From Deltaproteobacteria bacterium (GTDB taxonomy: Bacteria; Desulfobacterota; Desulfobulbia; Desulfobulbales; JAGXFP01), in the NCBI GenBank assembly GCA_020056965.1, contig JAGVGT010000074.1, positions 1 through 45,995 on the forward strand: a DNA stretch of 45,995 bases. Reading direction: 5' to 3'. Under the pieces are notes generated by a model, which was given only the letters and a program-made list of their open reading frames with translations, was not told the DNA's origin and did no database searches. How positions within the stretch are numbered: the stretch's first letter is position 1; every line of letters starts with the position of its first letter. Positions 16,314-25,519 of the stretch are shown here, in pieces. Made by a program: the position numbers and the translations under genes.

Positions 16314-18224
16314 ATGACGTCTTTTATGCTGAAATACCAACTTCGCAAACCGACTTTCTGGGCCATTCTGGGCCTGGATGTTCTGCTCTTGCTGGCTGCC
16401 CATGCCCTGGCCTACCTGATCCGGTTTGAAGGCAATTTGAGTCCGGTGGAGTGGGCCAATATCCGGCTGGTCCTGCCGGTTCTCATCCCGTTTAAGATCG
16501 CGACCTTTCTGTTTTTCGGTCTCTACCGGGGGATGTGGCGCTACACCAGCTTGGTCGACCTGATCAATATCCTCAAGGCCTGTGTCTTCGTCTCCTTCGT
16601 TTCCATGGGGGCGATTTTGCTCTTCAACCGCTTTTACGGCTATTCGCGGGCGGTTTTCGTGCTGGACGGTCTCCTGACCTTTGTCTTCGTGGCGGGCGCC
16701 CGGATCTCCCTGCGGCTCTTGTTCAGCCTCCGGAGCCGGAACGGCGGGGCCGATGAACGGCCGGACGGGCGGCCGCGCAAGAAGATTCTGGTGGTCGGGG
16801 CCGGCAGTTCCGCCGAGAAGATCATCCGCGAGGTGCGGGACAATCGCGCTCTGCCCTACGAAATCCTGGCCCTGGTCGATGATGACCCGGCCAAGCTAGG
16901 CCAGCGGATCCACGGGGTGCCGGTCCTGGGTTCCATCGACCAGCTTGGCGAGCTCGCCGGCAAGGTGGATGCCGATGAGATCATCATCGCCGCCCCCTCC
17001 TCGACCAGCGAACAGATGAACCGGATTATCGAGTGTTGCCGGGCGACCGGTTTGCCCTTCAAAACCCTGCCGGGTTTGAATGAGGTGATGAGCGGCCAGC
17101 TCTCCATCCGGGCGATCCGCGAGGTCTCTTATCGCGATCTGTTGGGCCGGTTGCCGGTACGCCTGGAGCTGGAACGGATCGAGGAGGTTATCGAGGGGCG
17201 GACCGTGCTGGTCACCGGGGCCGGTGGCTCCATCGGTTCGGAACTGTGCCGGCAGATTGTCCGCTTCAAGCCGGGGCGGCTGATCATCCTCGACGCCAGC
17301 GAATACAACCTCTACCAGATCGAGATGGAACTGCTCCACGAGCTGGGTTTCCGCGACTATCTGCCGGTTCTGGGCCGGGTGCAGGACCAGGGGCTGCTGG
17401 AGCATCTCTTCGAACGCTATAAGCCGGCGGTGGTCTTCCATGCCGCCGCCTACAAGCACGTGCCGATGGTCGAGAACAACCCCTGGGAGGCGGTGGACAA
17501 CAACATTGTCGCCACCCGCCAGCTTCTGGAGACGACCATCCGGCATCAGAGCAGCCGTTTCATCCTGGTCTCCACCGACAAGGCGGTCCGGCCCACCAAC
17601 GTCATGGGCGCCTCCAAGCGCATGACCGAGTTGCTCCTCCAGGACTTCTACCGGCGCCTCGAAAACGGCGAGATTTCCAGCCCGACCCGGCTGATGGCGG
17701 TGCGCTTCGGCAACGTCATCGGCTCCAGCGGCTCGGTGATTCCTCTCTTCAAACGCCAGATTGAGATGGGTGGGCCGGTGACGGTGACCGACCCGGAGAT
17801 GACCCGTTACTTCATGTCCATCGAGGAGGCGGCGCAGCTGATCCTCCAGGCGGCCAGCATGGGGGAGGGCGGTGAAATCTTTATCCTCAAGATGGGTACC
17901 CCGGTGGTGATCGCCAAGATGGCCCGTGACCTGATTCGCCTCTGCGGCAAGGAACCGGACAGCGAGATCGAGATCAAGTTCGTCGGTCTGCGACCCGGGG
18001 AAAAACTTTACGAAGAACTGATTACCGAGGGGGAGGGGATCGTCGCCACCCGGCATGAGAAGATCATGGTTCTGCGCGGTGACGGCCGGGAGACCCAGGG
18101 GCTGCACGAGCAGTTGGGATGCCTGGCGGAACAGGCCGCCAGCCACGATGGGGCCGCGATCAAGCAGATCCTGCACGGATTGATGCCCGAATATGTTCCC
18201 GGCAGCACGGATGCCGTGCTGTGA
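16314..18224 (+). CDS. wbpM: UDP-GlcNAc C4,6-dehydratase, WbpM/PglF family
   Basis: Membrane-bound dehydratase of about 636 residues. Four N-terminal transmembrane helices (within residues 1-130) are followed by a first Rossmann fold (VVGAGSSAEKIIREV) and then the catalytic SDR domain (VTGAGGSIGSELCRQI). The catalytic region STDKAVRPTNVMGASKR has methionine in place of the YxxxK tyrosine, the SMK triad known from WbpM. It makes the 4-keto-6-deoxy precursor of D-QuiNAc or D-FucNAc. The ATG at 16314 is preferred over a TTG at 16296. It closes the operon; a large hairpin follows. Confidence 0.92.
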   Translation: MTSFMLKYQLRKPTFWAILGLDVLLLLAAHALAYLIRFEGNLSPVEWANIRLVLPVLIPFKIATFLFFGLYRGMWRYTSLVDLINILKACVFVSFVSMGAILLFNRFYGYSRAVFVLDGLLTFVFVAGARISLRLLFSLRSRNGGADERPDGRPRKKILVVGAGSSAEKIIREVRDNRALPYEILALVDDDPAKLGQRIHGVPVLGSIDQLGELAGKVDADEIIIAAPSSTSEQMNRIIECCRATGLPFKTLPGLNEVMSGQLSIRAIREVSYRDLLGRLPVRLELERIEEVIEGRTVLVTGAGGSIGSELCRQIVRFKPGRLIILDASEYNLYQIEMELLHELGFRDYLPVLGRVQDQGLLEHLFERYKPAVVFHAAAYKHVPMVENNPWEAVDNNIVATRQLLETTIRHQSSRFILVSTDKAVRPTNVMGASKRMTELLLQDFYRRLENGEISSPTRLMAVRFGNVIGSSGSVIPLFKRQIEMGGPVTVTDPEMTRYFMSIEEAAQLILQAASMGEGGEIFILKMGTPVVIAKMARDLIRLCGKEPDSEIEIKFVGLRPGEKLYEELITEGEGIVATRHEKIMVLRGDGRETQGLHEQLGCLAEQAASHDGAAIKQILHGLMPEYVPGSTDAVL

Positions 18225-18237
18225 GAAGGATTGAACT

Positions 18238-18346
18238 GCAGAACCGTAGAACTGCAGAATGTAGAAGTGAAAGACCGTAAGCGATATCCGCTGTGGCTCC
18301 GTTCTTTACTGCTGCGGTTGGTTATTCTGCCGTTCTACGGTTCTGC
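18238..18346. repeat. 22-nt inverted repeat, possible terminator of the O-antigen operon
   Basis: Arms at 18238-18259 and 18325-18346 are complementary at 21 of 22 positions, with about 65 nt between them; the right arm runs into GGTTTGTTTTT. The left arm also contains an internal direct repeat of ACTGCAGAA. It could act as an extended terminator between the O-antigen operon and the ketosynthase gene, or be a small non-autonomous repeat. The T-rich tail favours termination. Confidence 0.6.
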
Positions 18347-18437
18347 GGTTTGTTTTTAACTGTGTCAATGAATTGCGCCGGAAGGGTCTCCGTCATCGGA
18401 GATTATCTGCCCGGCCTCATGATTTGAAGGAAAACGT

Positions 18438-19673
18438 ATGGAAAATCTCTCCGCCCGTATTGTCATCACCGGCATCGGCCTGGCCGCTCCCAACGCCGAC
18501 AACCTCACCGATTTCCGGGCCCGGCTGCTGGCCGGGGTCAGCGGGATTCGCGAGATCGAGCTGCGTTACATCGGCAAGGTTCCGGCCGGCATATGCGACT
18601 TTCCCGAGACCAAATATCGCAAGAAGAAGGAAAACAAGCGCGGCACCCGGGCCGGTTGCCTGGGGGTGTACGCTGCCCACGAGGCCTTGGCTGACGCCGG
18701 GATCGCGATTGAGACCACCGAGCGCGATCGGGTCGGGGTTTACGTGGGCCTCACCGAGCACGGCACGGTGGAGACCGAAAACGAGGTCTACAACGTCAGC
18801 CAGTATGGCTTCAACCTGGACTACTGGACCCACCACCACAATCCCCGGACGGTGCTGAACAACCCGGCCGGCGAGATCACCATGAGCCTCGGGATCACCG
18901 GCCCGCACTACTCGGTGGGGGCGGCCTGCGCCGCCGGCAACGCCGCCCTGATCCAGGGCGCCCAGATGTTGCGGCTGGGCGAGGTCGATCTGGCCCTCTG
19001 CGGCGGCATCTCCGAGAGCCCCGGCTCCTTCGGGATCTTCGCCAGTTTCCGGGCCGAAGGTGCCCTGGCCATGCACGCCGACCCCACCCAGGCCAGCCGC
19101 CCCTTCGATATGGCGCGGGACGGGATCGTCATCTCCGAGGGGGCCTGTCTGTATGTCCTGGAGACCATGGAGTCCGCCCTTAAGCGCGGCGCCCGAATCT
19201 ACGGCGAGGTGGCCGGTTACGCCATGAACTCCGACGCCCGCGACTTCGTGCTGCCTTACGGTCCCCGCCAGGCCGAGTGCATGCGCAAGGCCCTGGCCCG
19301 GGCCGGGCTCAACCCCGAGGATATCGACATCATCAACACCCACGCCACCGGCACCCGTCAGGGCGATATCGAGGAGTGCCGGGCCGTCCGCGAGGTTTTC
19401 GGGGCCTCCAAGAACACCTACGTCAACAACACCAAGAGTATGATCGGTCACGCCATGGGGGCGGCCGGTGGTCTGGAGCTGGCCGGCAACCTGCCAGCTT
19501 TTGATGATCACATGGTCCATCCCACCATCAATGTTCAGGAGCTGGATCCGGAGTGTGCCCTGCCCAATCTGGTCTTGAATGAACCGCGGCAGATCAAACG
19601 GGTCAAGGCCATTCTCAATAACTCTTTCGGCATGGTCGGGATCAACTCGGTGGTGATTATCACGAAGGTGTAA
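18438..19673 (+). CDS. Beta-ketoacyl-ACP synthase II-like (FabF family)
   Basis: Thiolase-fold ketosynthase of 411 residues, the size of FabF. The Cys-His-His triad is intact: C164 in GAACAAGNAA, H302 in NTHATGT, H338 in SMIGHAMGAAGG, with K333 also present. AAGGAAA precedes the ATG. It should perform decarboxylative condensation of malonyl-ACP with an acyl-ACP in the cytoplasm. Unlike a housekeeping FabF it lies next to a dedicated ACP, two CrtI-type oxidoreductases, FabZ, FabI and OleABCD, so a specialised chain is likely. The region 111-140 is unusually rich in Tyr, His and Asn. Chain length and partner are unknown. Confidence 0.9.
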   Translation: MENLSARIVITGIGLAAPNADNLTDFRARLLAGVSGIREIELRYIGKVPAGICDFPETKYRKKKENKRGTRAGCLGVYAAHEALADAGIAIETTERDRVGVYVGLTEHGTVETENEVYNVSQYGFNLDYWTHHHNPRTVLNNPAGEITMSLGITGPHYSVGAACAAGNAALIQGAQMLRLGEVDLALCGGISESPGSFGIFASFRAEGALAMHADPTQASRPFDMARDGIVISEGACLYVLETMESALKRGARIYGEVAGYAMNSDARDFVLPYGPRQAECMRKALARAGLNPEDIDIINTHATGTRQGDIEECRAVREVFGASKNTYVNNTKSMIGHAMGAAGGLELAGNLPAFDDHMVHPTINVQELDPECALPNLVLNEPRQIKRVKAILNNSFGMVGINSVVIITKV

Positions 19674-19992
19674 ACGTCCGGTTGGCCCCCTCTGCGTTGG
19701 TGGCGGCCTTTCCGCATTTCTGGTATCTCGGGTAGATCTGAACGGTTACGATTGTTAGGAGTTTGGGGCTTTTGCGTGGGTGCGGCGAGGATGTCAGCCG
19801 GATCCGGGCCTAAATTTAACGGTTCTTTCGCACCGGCCCCTAAGAAATTTGGCCCTTAAGCCCCTTCGCCGATTTACAAATAAAATTTTTGTGATATTAT
19901 GCGCCCGGTTTTATGCCATAATTTCATACGGAAACCATTGCCCGGGCGCTCACGATTTTGAGTAACCCGCTACTTTACCGGGGTCGCAGTTA
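19674..19992. other. Intergenic region upstream of the ACP operon
   Basis: This 319-nt gap holds no credible gene. The first half is unremarkable; the second half becomes AT-rich and contains the predicted promoter at 19873-19900. It suggests that transcription restarts at the ACP gene independently of the ketosynthase. Confidence 0.5.
19873..19900 (+). promoter_or_regulatory. Predicted sigma70-type promoter for the ACP-CrtI operon
   Basis: TTTACA (19873-19878) and TATTAT (19895-19900) are separated by 16 nt in an otherwise GC-rich context, about 90 nt before the ACP start codon. Both hexamers differ from consensus by one base. No operator was recognised. Confidence 0.55.
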
Positions 19993-20244
19993 ATGAACAG
20001 GCAAGAAATTAAAGACGTCATTCTGGAGATCATCCAGGACATCGACGAAGATTCTTCTTTGGAGAACCTCAAAGAGGACCAGCCTCTGCGTGATCAGCTG
20101 GATCTCGATTCCATGGATTTTCTCGACATCGTCATGGAACTGCGCAAGCGTTACAAGCTGCAAATCCCCGAGGCCGACTACCCCGAGCTCGCTTCCCTGG
20201 CCAGTTGCGTCAACTATCTGGAGCCTCGCCTGCGGGACGCCTAG
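19993..20244 (+). CDS. Acyl carrier protein
   Basis: Acidic 83-residue protein with the four-helix ACP pattern and the phosphopantetheine attachment motif DLDSMDF, the modified serine being S40. It is clearly different from a housekeeping AcpP in that it is encoded directly before a CrtI-like oxidoreductase, with the stop codon abutting the next start (no spacing). It is probably the dedicated carrier for acyl intermediates of the ketosynthase, FabZ and FabI encoded nearby. A phosphopantetheinyl transferase is not present in the window. Confidence 0.9.
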   Translation: MNRQEIKDVILEIIQDIDEDSSLENLKEDQPLRDQLDLDSMDFLDIVMELRKRYKLQIPEADYPELASLASCVNYLEPRLRDA

Positions 20245-21645
20245 GTGCGCCATTACGATCAGGTCATCATCGGCGGCGGTCTCTCCGGCCTGGCCGCCGG
20301 CATCCGTTTGGCCCGTTTCGGCAGCAAGGTTCTGATCCTCGAAAAACACGCCATCCCCGGCGGTCTTAATTCCTACTACCAGCGTCAAGGCCGGTTGCTC
20401 GAAACCGGGCTGCACGCCATGACCAACTACGCCGCCCCCGGCGTCAAGCATGCCCCACTGAACCGGTTGTTCCGCCAGCTCAGCCTCTCCCGCAAGGGTT
20501 TTGTCTTCTGCGAACAGCTGCGTTCGACCATCCTTTTCCGCAACCAGACCAGTCTCACCTTCAGCAACGATCCCGCCCAGCTGGCCGCTGAGGTGGCCCG
20601 GGTTTTTCCCGATTGCGCCGGACGTTTCCATGAGCTGGTCGAGCTGGTCAGAAACCACGATCCCTTTCAGCCCCGGCCCTGGATTTCGGCCCGGGACCGC
20701 CTTGCCGAGCTTCTCGGCGACGAACTGCTGATCAACATGCTGCTCTGGCCGGTGATGATTTACGGCAACAGCAACGAACACGACATGGACTTCGACCAGT
20801 TCGTGATCATGTTCAGCGCCCTCTATCTGGAAGGGATGTTCCGGCCGGCCGGGAGCATCAAGAACTTTCTCGATCACCTGGTCAGCCATTTCCGGGAACT
20901 GGGCGGCGAGCTGCGGCTGCGCGCCCCTGTGGCCAGTTTCAAAGTTGAGGGCGACCAGGTCAGCCAGGTGGTGCTGGCGTCCGGTGAGGAGATCAGCGCC
21001 GGTCAGGTCATCTCCACCGCCGGTTACCCCGCCACCTTGAACTTCATGGGCAACGCCGACCCGGTCGAGGTGGCCAGCCATCACGGTCGGATGAGCTTCG
21101 TCGAGATCATCAACGTCCTGCCCGGTTCGGCCCGCAGTGAACTGCGCCACGGTGACAACACCATCATCTTCTTCAACTTTGACGAGCCCTTCGATTATCG
21201 CTGCCCGGACGAGGCGGTCAACCTCAACTGCGGGGTGATCTGCTTCCCTGATAACTTTCACGACCTGCCGAAGGGTGAGGAGATGCAGCTGCGGGTGACT
21301 CATCCCGCCAACTACCAGATCTGGCGGGGCTACTCGCCGGAGGAATACCGGCGGCAAAAAGGCGAATGGGCCGAGCGGTCGGCGGCCAAGGTCGCGGAAA
21401 TCGTTGGGAATTACCGGCCGAAAGTATTATATCGGGATGTCTTCACGCCGCTGACCGTGGAACGGTTCACCGGTAAGGCGGACGGGGCCATTTATGGCAG
21501 CCCGGTCAAGGTTCGCGACGGGCGCACCCCCTTGAAGAACCTCTTCGTGGCCGGCACCGACCAGGGCTACCTGGGCATTGTCGGGGCGATGCTCTCCGGG
21601 GTGACCATGGTCAACCAGCATATCTTTTCCGGGTCTGGGGAGTGA
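20245..21645 (+). CDS. CrtI-type FAD-dependent oxidoreductase (1)
   Basis: Flavoprotein of 466 residues of the phytoene desaturase/amine oxidase superfamily. The N-terminal dinucleotide-binding motif is VIIGGGLSGLAAG (7-19), followed by the LEKHAIPGGLNSYY loop; the C-terminal FAD-binding stretch is near KNLFVAGTDQGYLGIVGAMLSG. It starts with GTG immediately after the ACP stop, so the two are translationally coupled. Family members desaturate, saturate or isomerise polyene chains using FAD without molecular oxygen. No carotenoid genes (crtB, crtE) lie here, so an ACP-bound acyl chain is the likely substrate. This is inference; similar genes occur in the proposed ladderane clusters of anammox bacteria. 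Confidence 0.85.
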   Translation: MRHYDQVIIGGGLSGLAAGIRLARFGSKVLILEKHAIPGGLNSYYQRQGRLLETGLHAMTNYAAPGVKHAPLNRLFRQLSLSRKGFVFCEQLRSTILFRNQTSLTFSNDPAQLAAEVARVFPDCAGRFHELVELVRNHDPFQPRPWISARDRLAELLGDELLINMLLWPVMIYGNSNEHDMDFDQFVIMFSALYLEGMFRPAGSIKNFLDHLVSHFRELGGELRLRAPVASFKVEGDQVSQVVLASGEEISAGQVISTAGYPATLNFMGNADPVEVASHHGRMSFVEIINVLPGSARSELRHGDNTIIFFNFDEPFDYRCPDEAVNLNCGVICFPDNFHDLPKGEEMQLRVTHPANYQIWRGYSPEEYRRQKGEWAERSAAKVAEIVGNYRPKVLYRDVFTPLTVERFTGKADGAIYGSPVKVRDGRTPLKNLFVAGTDQGYLGIVGAMLSGVTMVNQHIFSGSGE

Positions 21646-21660
21646 ATATGGAGTTCAACT

Positions 21661-21693
21661 ATATGTCCCATATGTCCTATAGGTCCTATGGGG
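21661..21693. repeat. Short tandem repeat of TATGTCC-like units
   Basis: Four degenerate 8-9-nt units (TATGTCC, CATATGTCC, TATAGGTCC, TATGGGG) stand between the two CrtI-type genes. They look like a microsatellite-type slippage repeat. No function is evident. Confidence 0.6.
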
Positions 21694-21719
21694 TGCCAAC
21701 AAACCGGTAAGACCGCAAA

Positions 21720-23126
<1,407 letters not shown>

Positions 23127-23187
23127 CCGGCATGGTTGAGGTAATGGACTCCACACAGCTAGGCAAAAAGGAACGTTACGATTACTT

Positions 23188-23288
23188 TCCCTCATCCCAG
23201 CCTTCTCCCGGAGGGAGAAGGAGTGTGCTAGCCGATCATGGTGTTAGCAAGTTCCCTTTCCCTTCGGGAGAGGGTCAGGGTGAGGGGA
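23188..23288. repeat. Inverted pair of REP-like elements
   Basis: Two copies of a CCCTCACCC...TCTCCCGGAGGGAGA-type palindromic element, at about 23188-23222 and 23253-23288, face each other. Each is itself a hairpin. Elements of this look are dispersed in many proteobacterial genomes. They lie between the second CrtI-type gene and fabZ and may attenuate or stabilise the transcript. Confidence 0.75.
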
Positions 23289-23325
23289 TTTATCAGTGCC
23301 GTAACGCATTGCGGGGGTTGCACTC

Positions 23326-23784
23326 GTGACCAGCGACCTCGAAGAAATCTTGGCCCTGATCCCGCACCGGCCGCCCTTCCTCTGGGTGGACCGCATCGTC
23401 AGCCGGGAAGCGGAGCGGATCGAAACCGAGAAGCAAATTCCCGCCGACCTGGACCTCTTCAAAGGTCATTACCCGGAACACCCACTGATGCCGGGGGTGT
23501 TGCTCTGCGAGGCGATCTTCCAGTCCGGGGCGCTGCTGATTGCCGCTGCCCAGGCCGGTGGGGCAGGGCAGGGCGGAGTGCCAGTGCTGACCCGCATCAA
23601 CAACGCCAAATTCAAGCGGGAGGTCCATCCCGGCGACAAGGTGAACATCACCGTCACCGTCCAGGAAAAGGTCGGCCCGGCCTGGTTCATGAGCGGCAAG
23701 CTGGCGGTGGGTGGCAAAACCGCCGTGACCGTGGATTTCGCCTGCACCCTGGTGGAAAAGGCGGAAAGTGTAGGGCGACAATGA
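23326..23784 (+). CDS. fabZ: 3-hydroxyacyl-ACP dehydratase, FabZ-like
   Basis: Hot-dog fold dehydratase of 152 residues. HRPPFLWVDRI opens the domain and the catalytic pair is H48 in FKGHYPEHPLMPGV and E62 in EAIFQ, spaced 14 residues as in FabZ. It dehydrates 3-hydroxyacyl-ACP to trans-2-enoyl-ACP. GTG is the likely start. No 3-ketoacyl reductase (FabG) is found in the cluster, so that step would use a housekeeping enzyme. A FabZ is likewise a part of the proposed anammox ladderane loci, which makes the locus comparison worthwhile. Confidence 0.9.
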   Translation: MTSDLEEILALIPHRPPFLWVDRIVSREAERIETEKQIPADLDLFKGHYPEHPLMPGVLLCEAIFQSGALLIAAAQAGGAGQGGVPVLTRINNAKFKREVHPGDKVNITVTVQEKVGPAWFMSGKLAVGGKTAVTVDFACTLVEKAESVGRQ

Positions 23785-24265
23785 GCGCAGCGAATTGCGC
23801 CGGATGATTTATCTGATGGATTTGTCCAGGTCATTCGGGAAACCGGTAACGGCTATCTTGCATAATTGTTGTGGATTTGTGGATTACAGGTACCTATTGG
23901 TGATGACACGAAAAGTAACTCATCCGGCGCATTACGGCTTTCGCCTAATGCGCCCTACGGGCTGACCGGCAGGCGTTTAAGAAAATATTGAACAAGGTTC
24001 CGGTTCGTCCGCCCCTGCCTGGCGATGAAATCTGAGTAGTCGTAGGTTGGGGGTGAGCCTCTCGAACCCCAACAATTCGGAGGCTTCGATCATGTTGGGG
24101 TTCCTCCGTCACCCCCAACCTACGGCTTATTGCGCCCTACGGGCTATCTAACTTTAGTTGTTGGGGATTTGTGGATTACAGGTGCCTGTTGGTGATGACC
24201 ACGAAAAGTAACTCATCCGGCGCATTACGGCTTTCGCCTAATGCGCCCTACGTGCTGGTGACAGA
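23785..24265. repeat. Repeat-rich insertion between fabZ and the HNH-like gene
   Basis: This gap without a gene is built of repeats. A direct repeat of about 115 nt occurs at 23851-23966 and 24142-24258; both copies contain GGATTACAGGT, ACGAAAAGTAACTCATCC and the palindromic GGCGCATTACGGC/GCCTAATGCGCC unit. Between the copies, a large hairpin has outer arms at 24041-24056 and 24109-24124 (CGTAGGTTGGGGGTGA and complement) and inner arms around GAACCCCAACA/TGTTGGGGTTC. It looks like stacked MITE/REP insertions. Confidence 0.75.
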
Positions 24266-24712
24266 ATGAAGAATGAAACCTGCGCAATTTGCGGCTGTTT
24301 ACTTCATCGAACAAAAAATACCTATGCAAGTCCAACAGTTGAAGGACGGTCGCATGCATCAAAACACCATAGCGTTCCAGAACGTTTCTTCGGGAGATCA
24401 AGAAACCGCGCAGGAACTCAAAGAGATAGTATTTTTATGGCCTGCCCATGGGGGCAAGAAGGAGTGACTTCTGTGTTTTGTTATGATTGTCATGAAGAAA
24501 TGATACACAATCCCGTTCTCCTGTCCGGAGATGTCAAACGTTTTGCAGACATTGTTAAAAGAAGAGGTCTTGATGAAAATACTAAGACTGAATCAAGAGA
24601 AAAAATTGCTGGAAGAATCAAATTATTCCATGAAATCATTCAACGTGGAATTGAAGAGATAATTAATGATGGCTCACTGTCAACATGCCGTTCTCCTCAC
24701 AAAATGGAATAA
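24266..24712 (+). CDS. HNH-like zinc-binding protein of unknown function
   Basis: Protein of 148 residues with CAICG near the N-terminus, GRSHASKHHSVPERFF in the middle and CYDCHEEMIHNP further on. The spacing of two CxxC pairs around a His-rich segment resembles a degenerate HNH/treble-clef nuclease fold. I recall similar short conserved hypothetical proteins but no assigned function. It is clearly more AT-rich than its neighbours and sits with the repeats between fabZ and fabI, so it is probably a passenger, not a pathway enzyme. Its stop is 3 nt before the FabI start codon. Confidence 0.65.
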   Translation: MKNETCAICGCLLHRTKNTYASPTVEGRSHASKHHSVPERFFGRSRNRAGTQRDSIFMACPWGQEGVTSVFCYDCHEEMIHNPVLLSGDVKRFADIVKRRGLDENTKTESREKIAGRIKLFHEIIQRGIEEIINDGSLSTCRSPHKME

Positions 24713-24715
24713 TAA

Positions 24716-25519
24716 ATGAGCTTCCTTAATTTAACCGGCAAAAGCATCGTCATCTTCGGGCTGGCCAACCGCAAGTCGGTGGCCTGTGCCGTGGGGCAGG
24801 TTCTCCGTGAAGAGGGGGCCGAGGTCATCCATGTGGTGCGTAGCGAGGAGCGGCGGACCGCGGCCCGCAAGCTTTTTCCCGACTCGCCGGTCTTTGTCTG
24901 CGATGTCGAGGATGAGGCCAACATCATCCGGGTGGCCGGCGAAATTGCCGCCCATCTGGGCGACCGCAAGCTGGCCGGGCTGGTCCACTCCATCGCCTTT
25001 GCCAACTACTCCCGTGGAATGGTGCCGTTTCACCAGACCGTCAAGGCTGACTTTCTGCAGTCCCTCGATATCTCCTGCTTTTCGCTGATCAGCATAGCCA
25101 ATCACTTTAAGCCGTTGCTGGCTGAGGATGCTTCCGTTGTCACCATCTCCATCTCCACCACCCGGATGGCGGCGGAAAACTATGGCTACATGGCCCCGGT
25201 CAAGGCGGCTCTGGAGTCGTCGCTTTGTTTCCTGGCCAAGAGTTTCTCGGCCGACAGCCGGGTGCGTTTCAACGCGGTCTGTCCCGGGCTGCTCAAGACC
25301 TCGGCCTCGGCTGGGATTCCCGGCTATGTCGACAGTTACCTTTTCGCCGAAAAACTGACCCTGCGCCATCAGGCCCTGGAGACCAGCGAGGTGGCCGATG
25401 CCGTGGCCTTTCTGCTTTCACGCCGCGCCTCCGGGATCACCGGCCAGCGGCTGGTCATCGACGCCGGCATGGAGCTGAACGGCTTCGACGCCGCGGTCAT
25501 TGCCAAGGTGCTGGCCTGA
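24716..25519 (+). CDS. fabI: Enoyl-ACP reductase, FabI type
   Basis: SDR of 267 residues with FabI hallmarks: the atypical nucleotide motif [14 protein letters not shown] and the Y-x6-K catalytic arrangement at Y156 and K163, the same spacing as E. coli FabI, with [15 protein letters not shown] before it. It reduces trans-2-enoyl-ACP with NAD(P)H as the last step of an elongation round. Its stop overlaps the oleA start by 1 nt, which ties this FAS enzyme directly to the ole operon. The active-site context differs slightly from housekeeping FabI (PVK in place of LAK), so an altered substrate is possible. Confidence 0.85.
   Translation: MSFLNLTGKSIVIFGLANRKSVACAVGQVLREEGAEVIHVVRSEERRTAARKLFPDSPVFVCDVEDEANIIRVAGEIAAHLGDRKLAGLVHSIAFANYSRGMVPFHQTVKADFLQSLDISCFSLISIANHFKPLLAEDASVVTISISTTRMAAENYGYMAPVKAALESSLCFLAKSFSADSRVRFNAVCPGLLKTSASAGIPGYVDSYLFAEKLTLRHQALETSEVADAVAFLLSRRASGITGQRLVIDAGMELNGFDAAVIAKVLA

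Noticed and set aside
16896..18176. Long minus-strand open frame of about 426 codons opposite wbpM
   Set aside because: Its translation is rich in His, Asp, Gly and Gln without any domain, and it mirrors the well-supported wbpM coding strand.
18417..19520. Minus-strand open frame opposite the ketosynthase
   Set aside because: Antisense of a gene with an intact catalytic triad; low-complexity Gly/Val/Asp composition typical of shadows in GC-rich DNA.
19990..21357. Minus-strand open frame of 455 codons across the ACP and first CrtI-type gene
   Set aside because: It spans two genes with clear motifs on the plus strand and shows only shadow composition.
21661..21693. Possible CRISPR-like repeat
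   Set aside because: Units are 8-9 nt, contiguous and degenerate with no spacers; it is a short tandem repeat.
23851..24258. Possible CRISPR array or riboswitch in the fabZ-fabI gap
   Set aside because: Only two long direct copies with a palindromic insert; this fits REP/MITE-type insertions.
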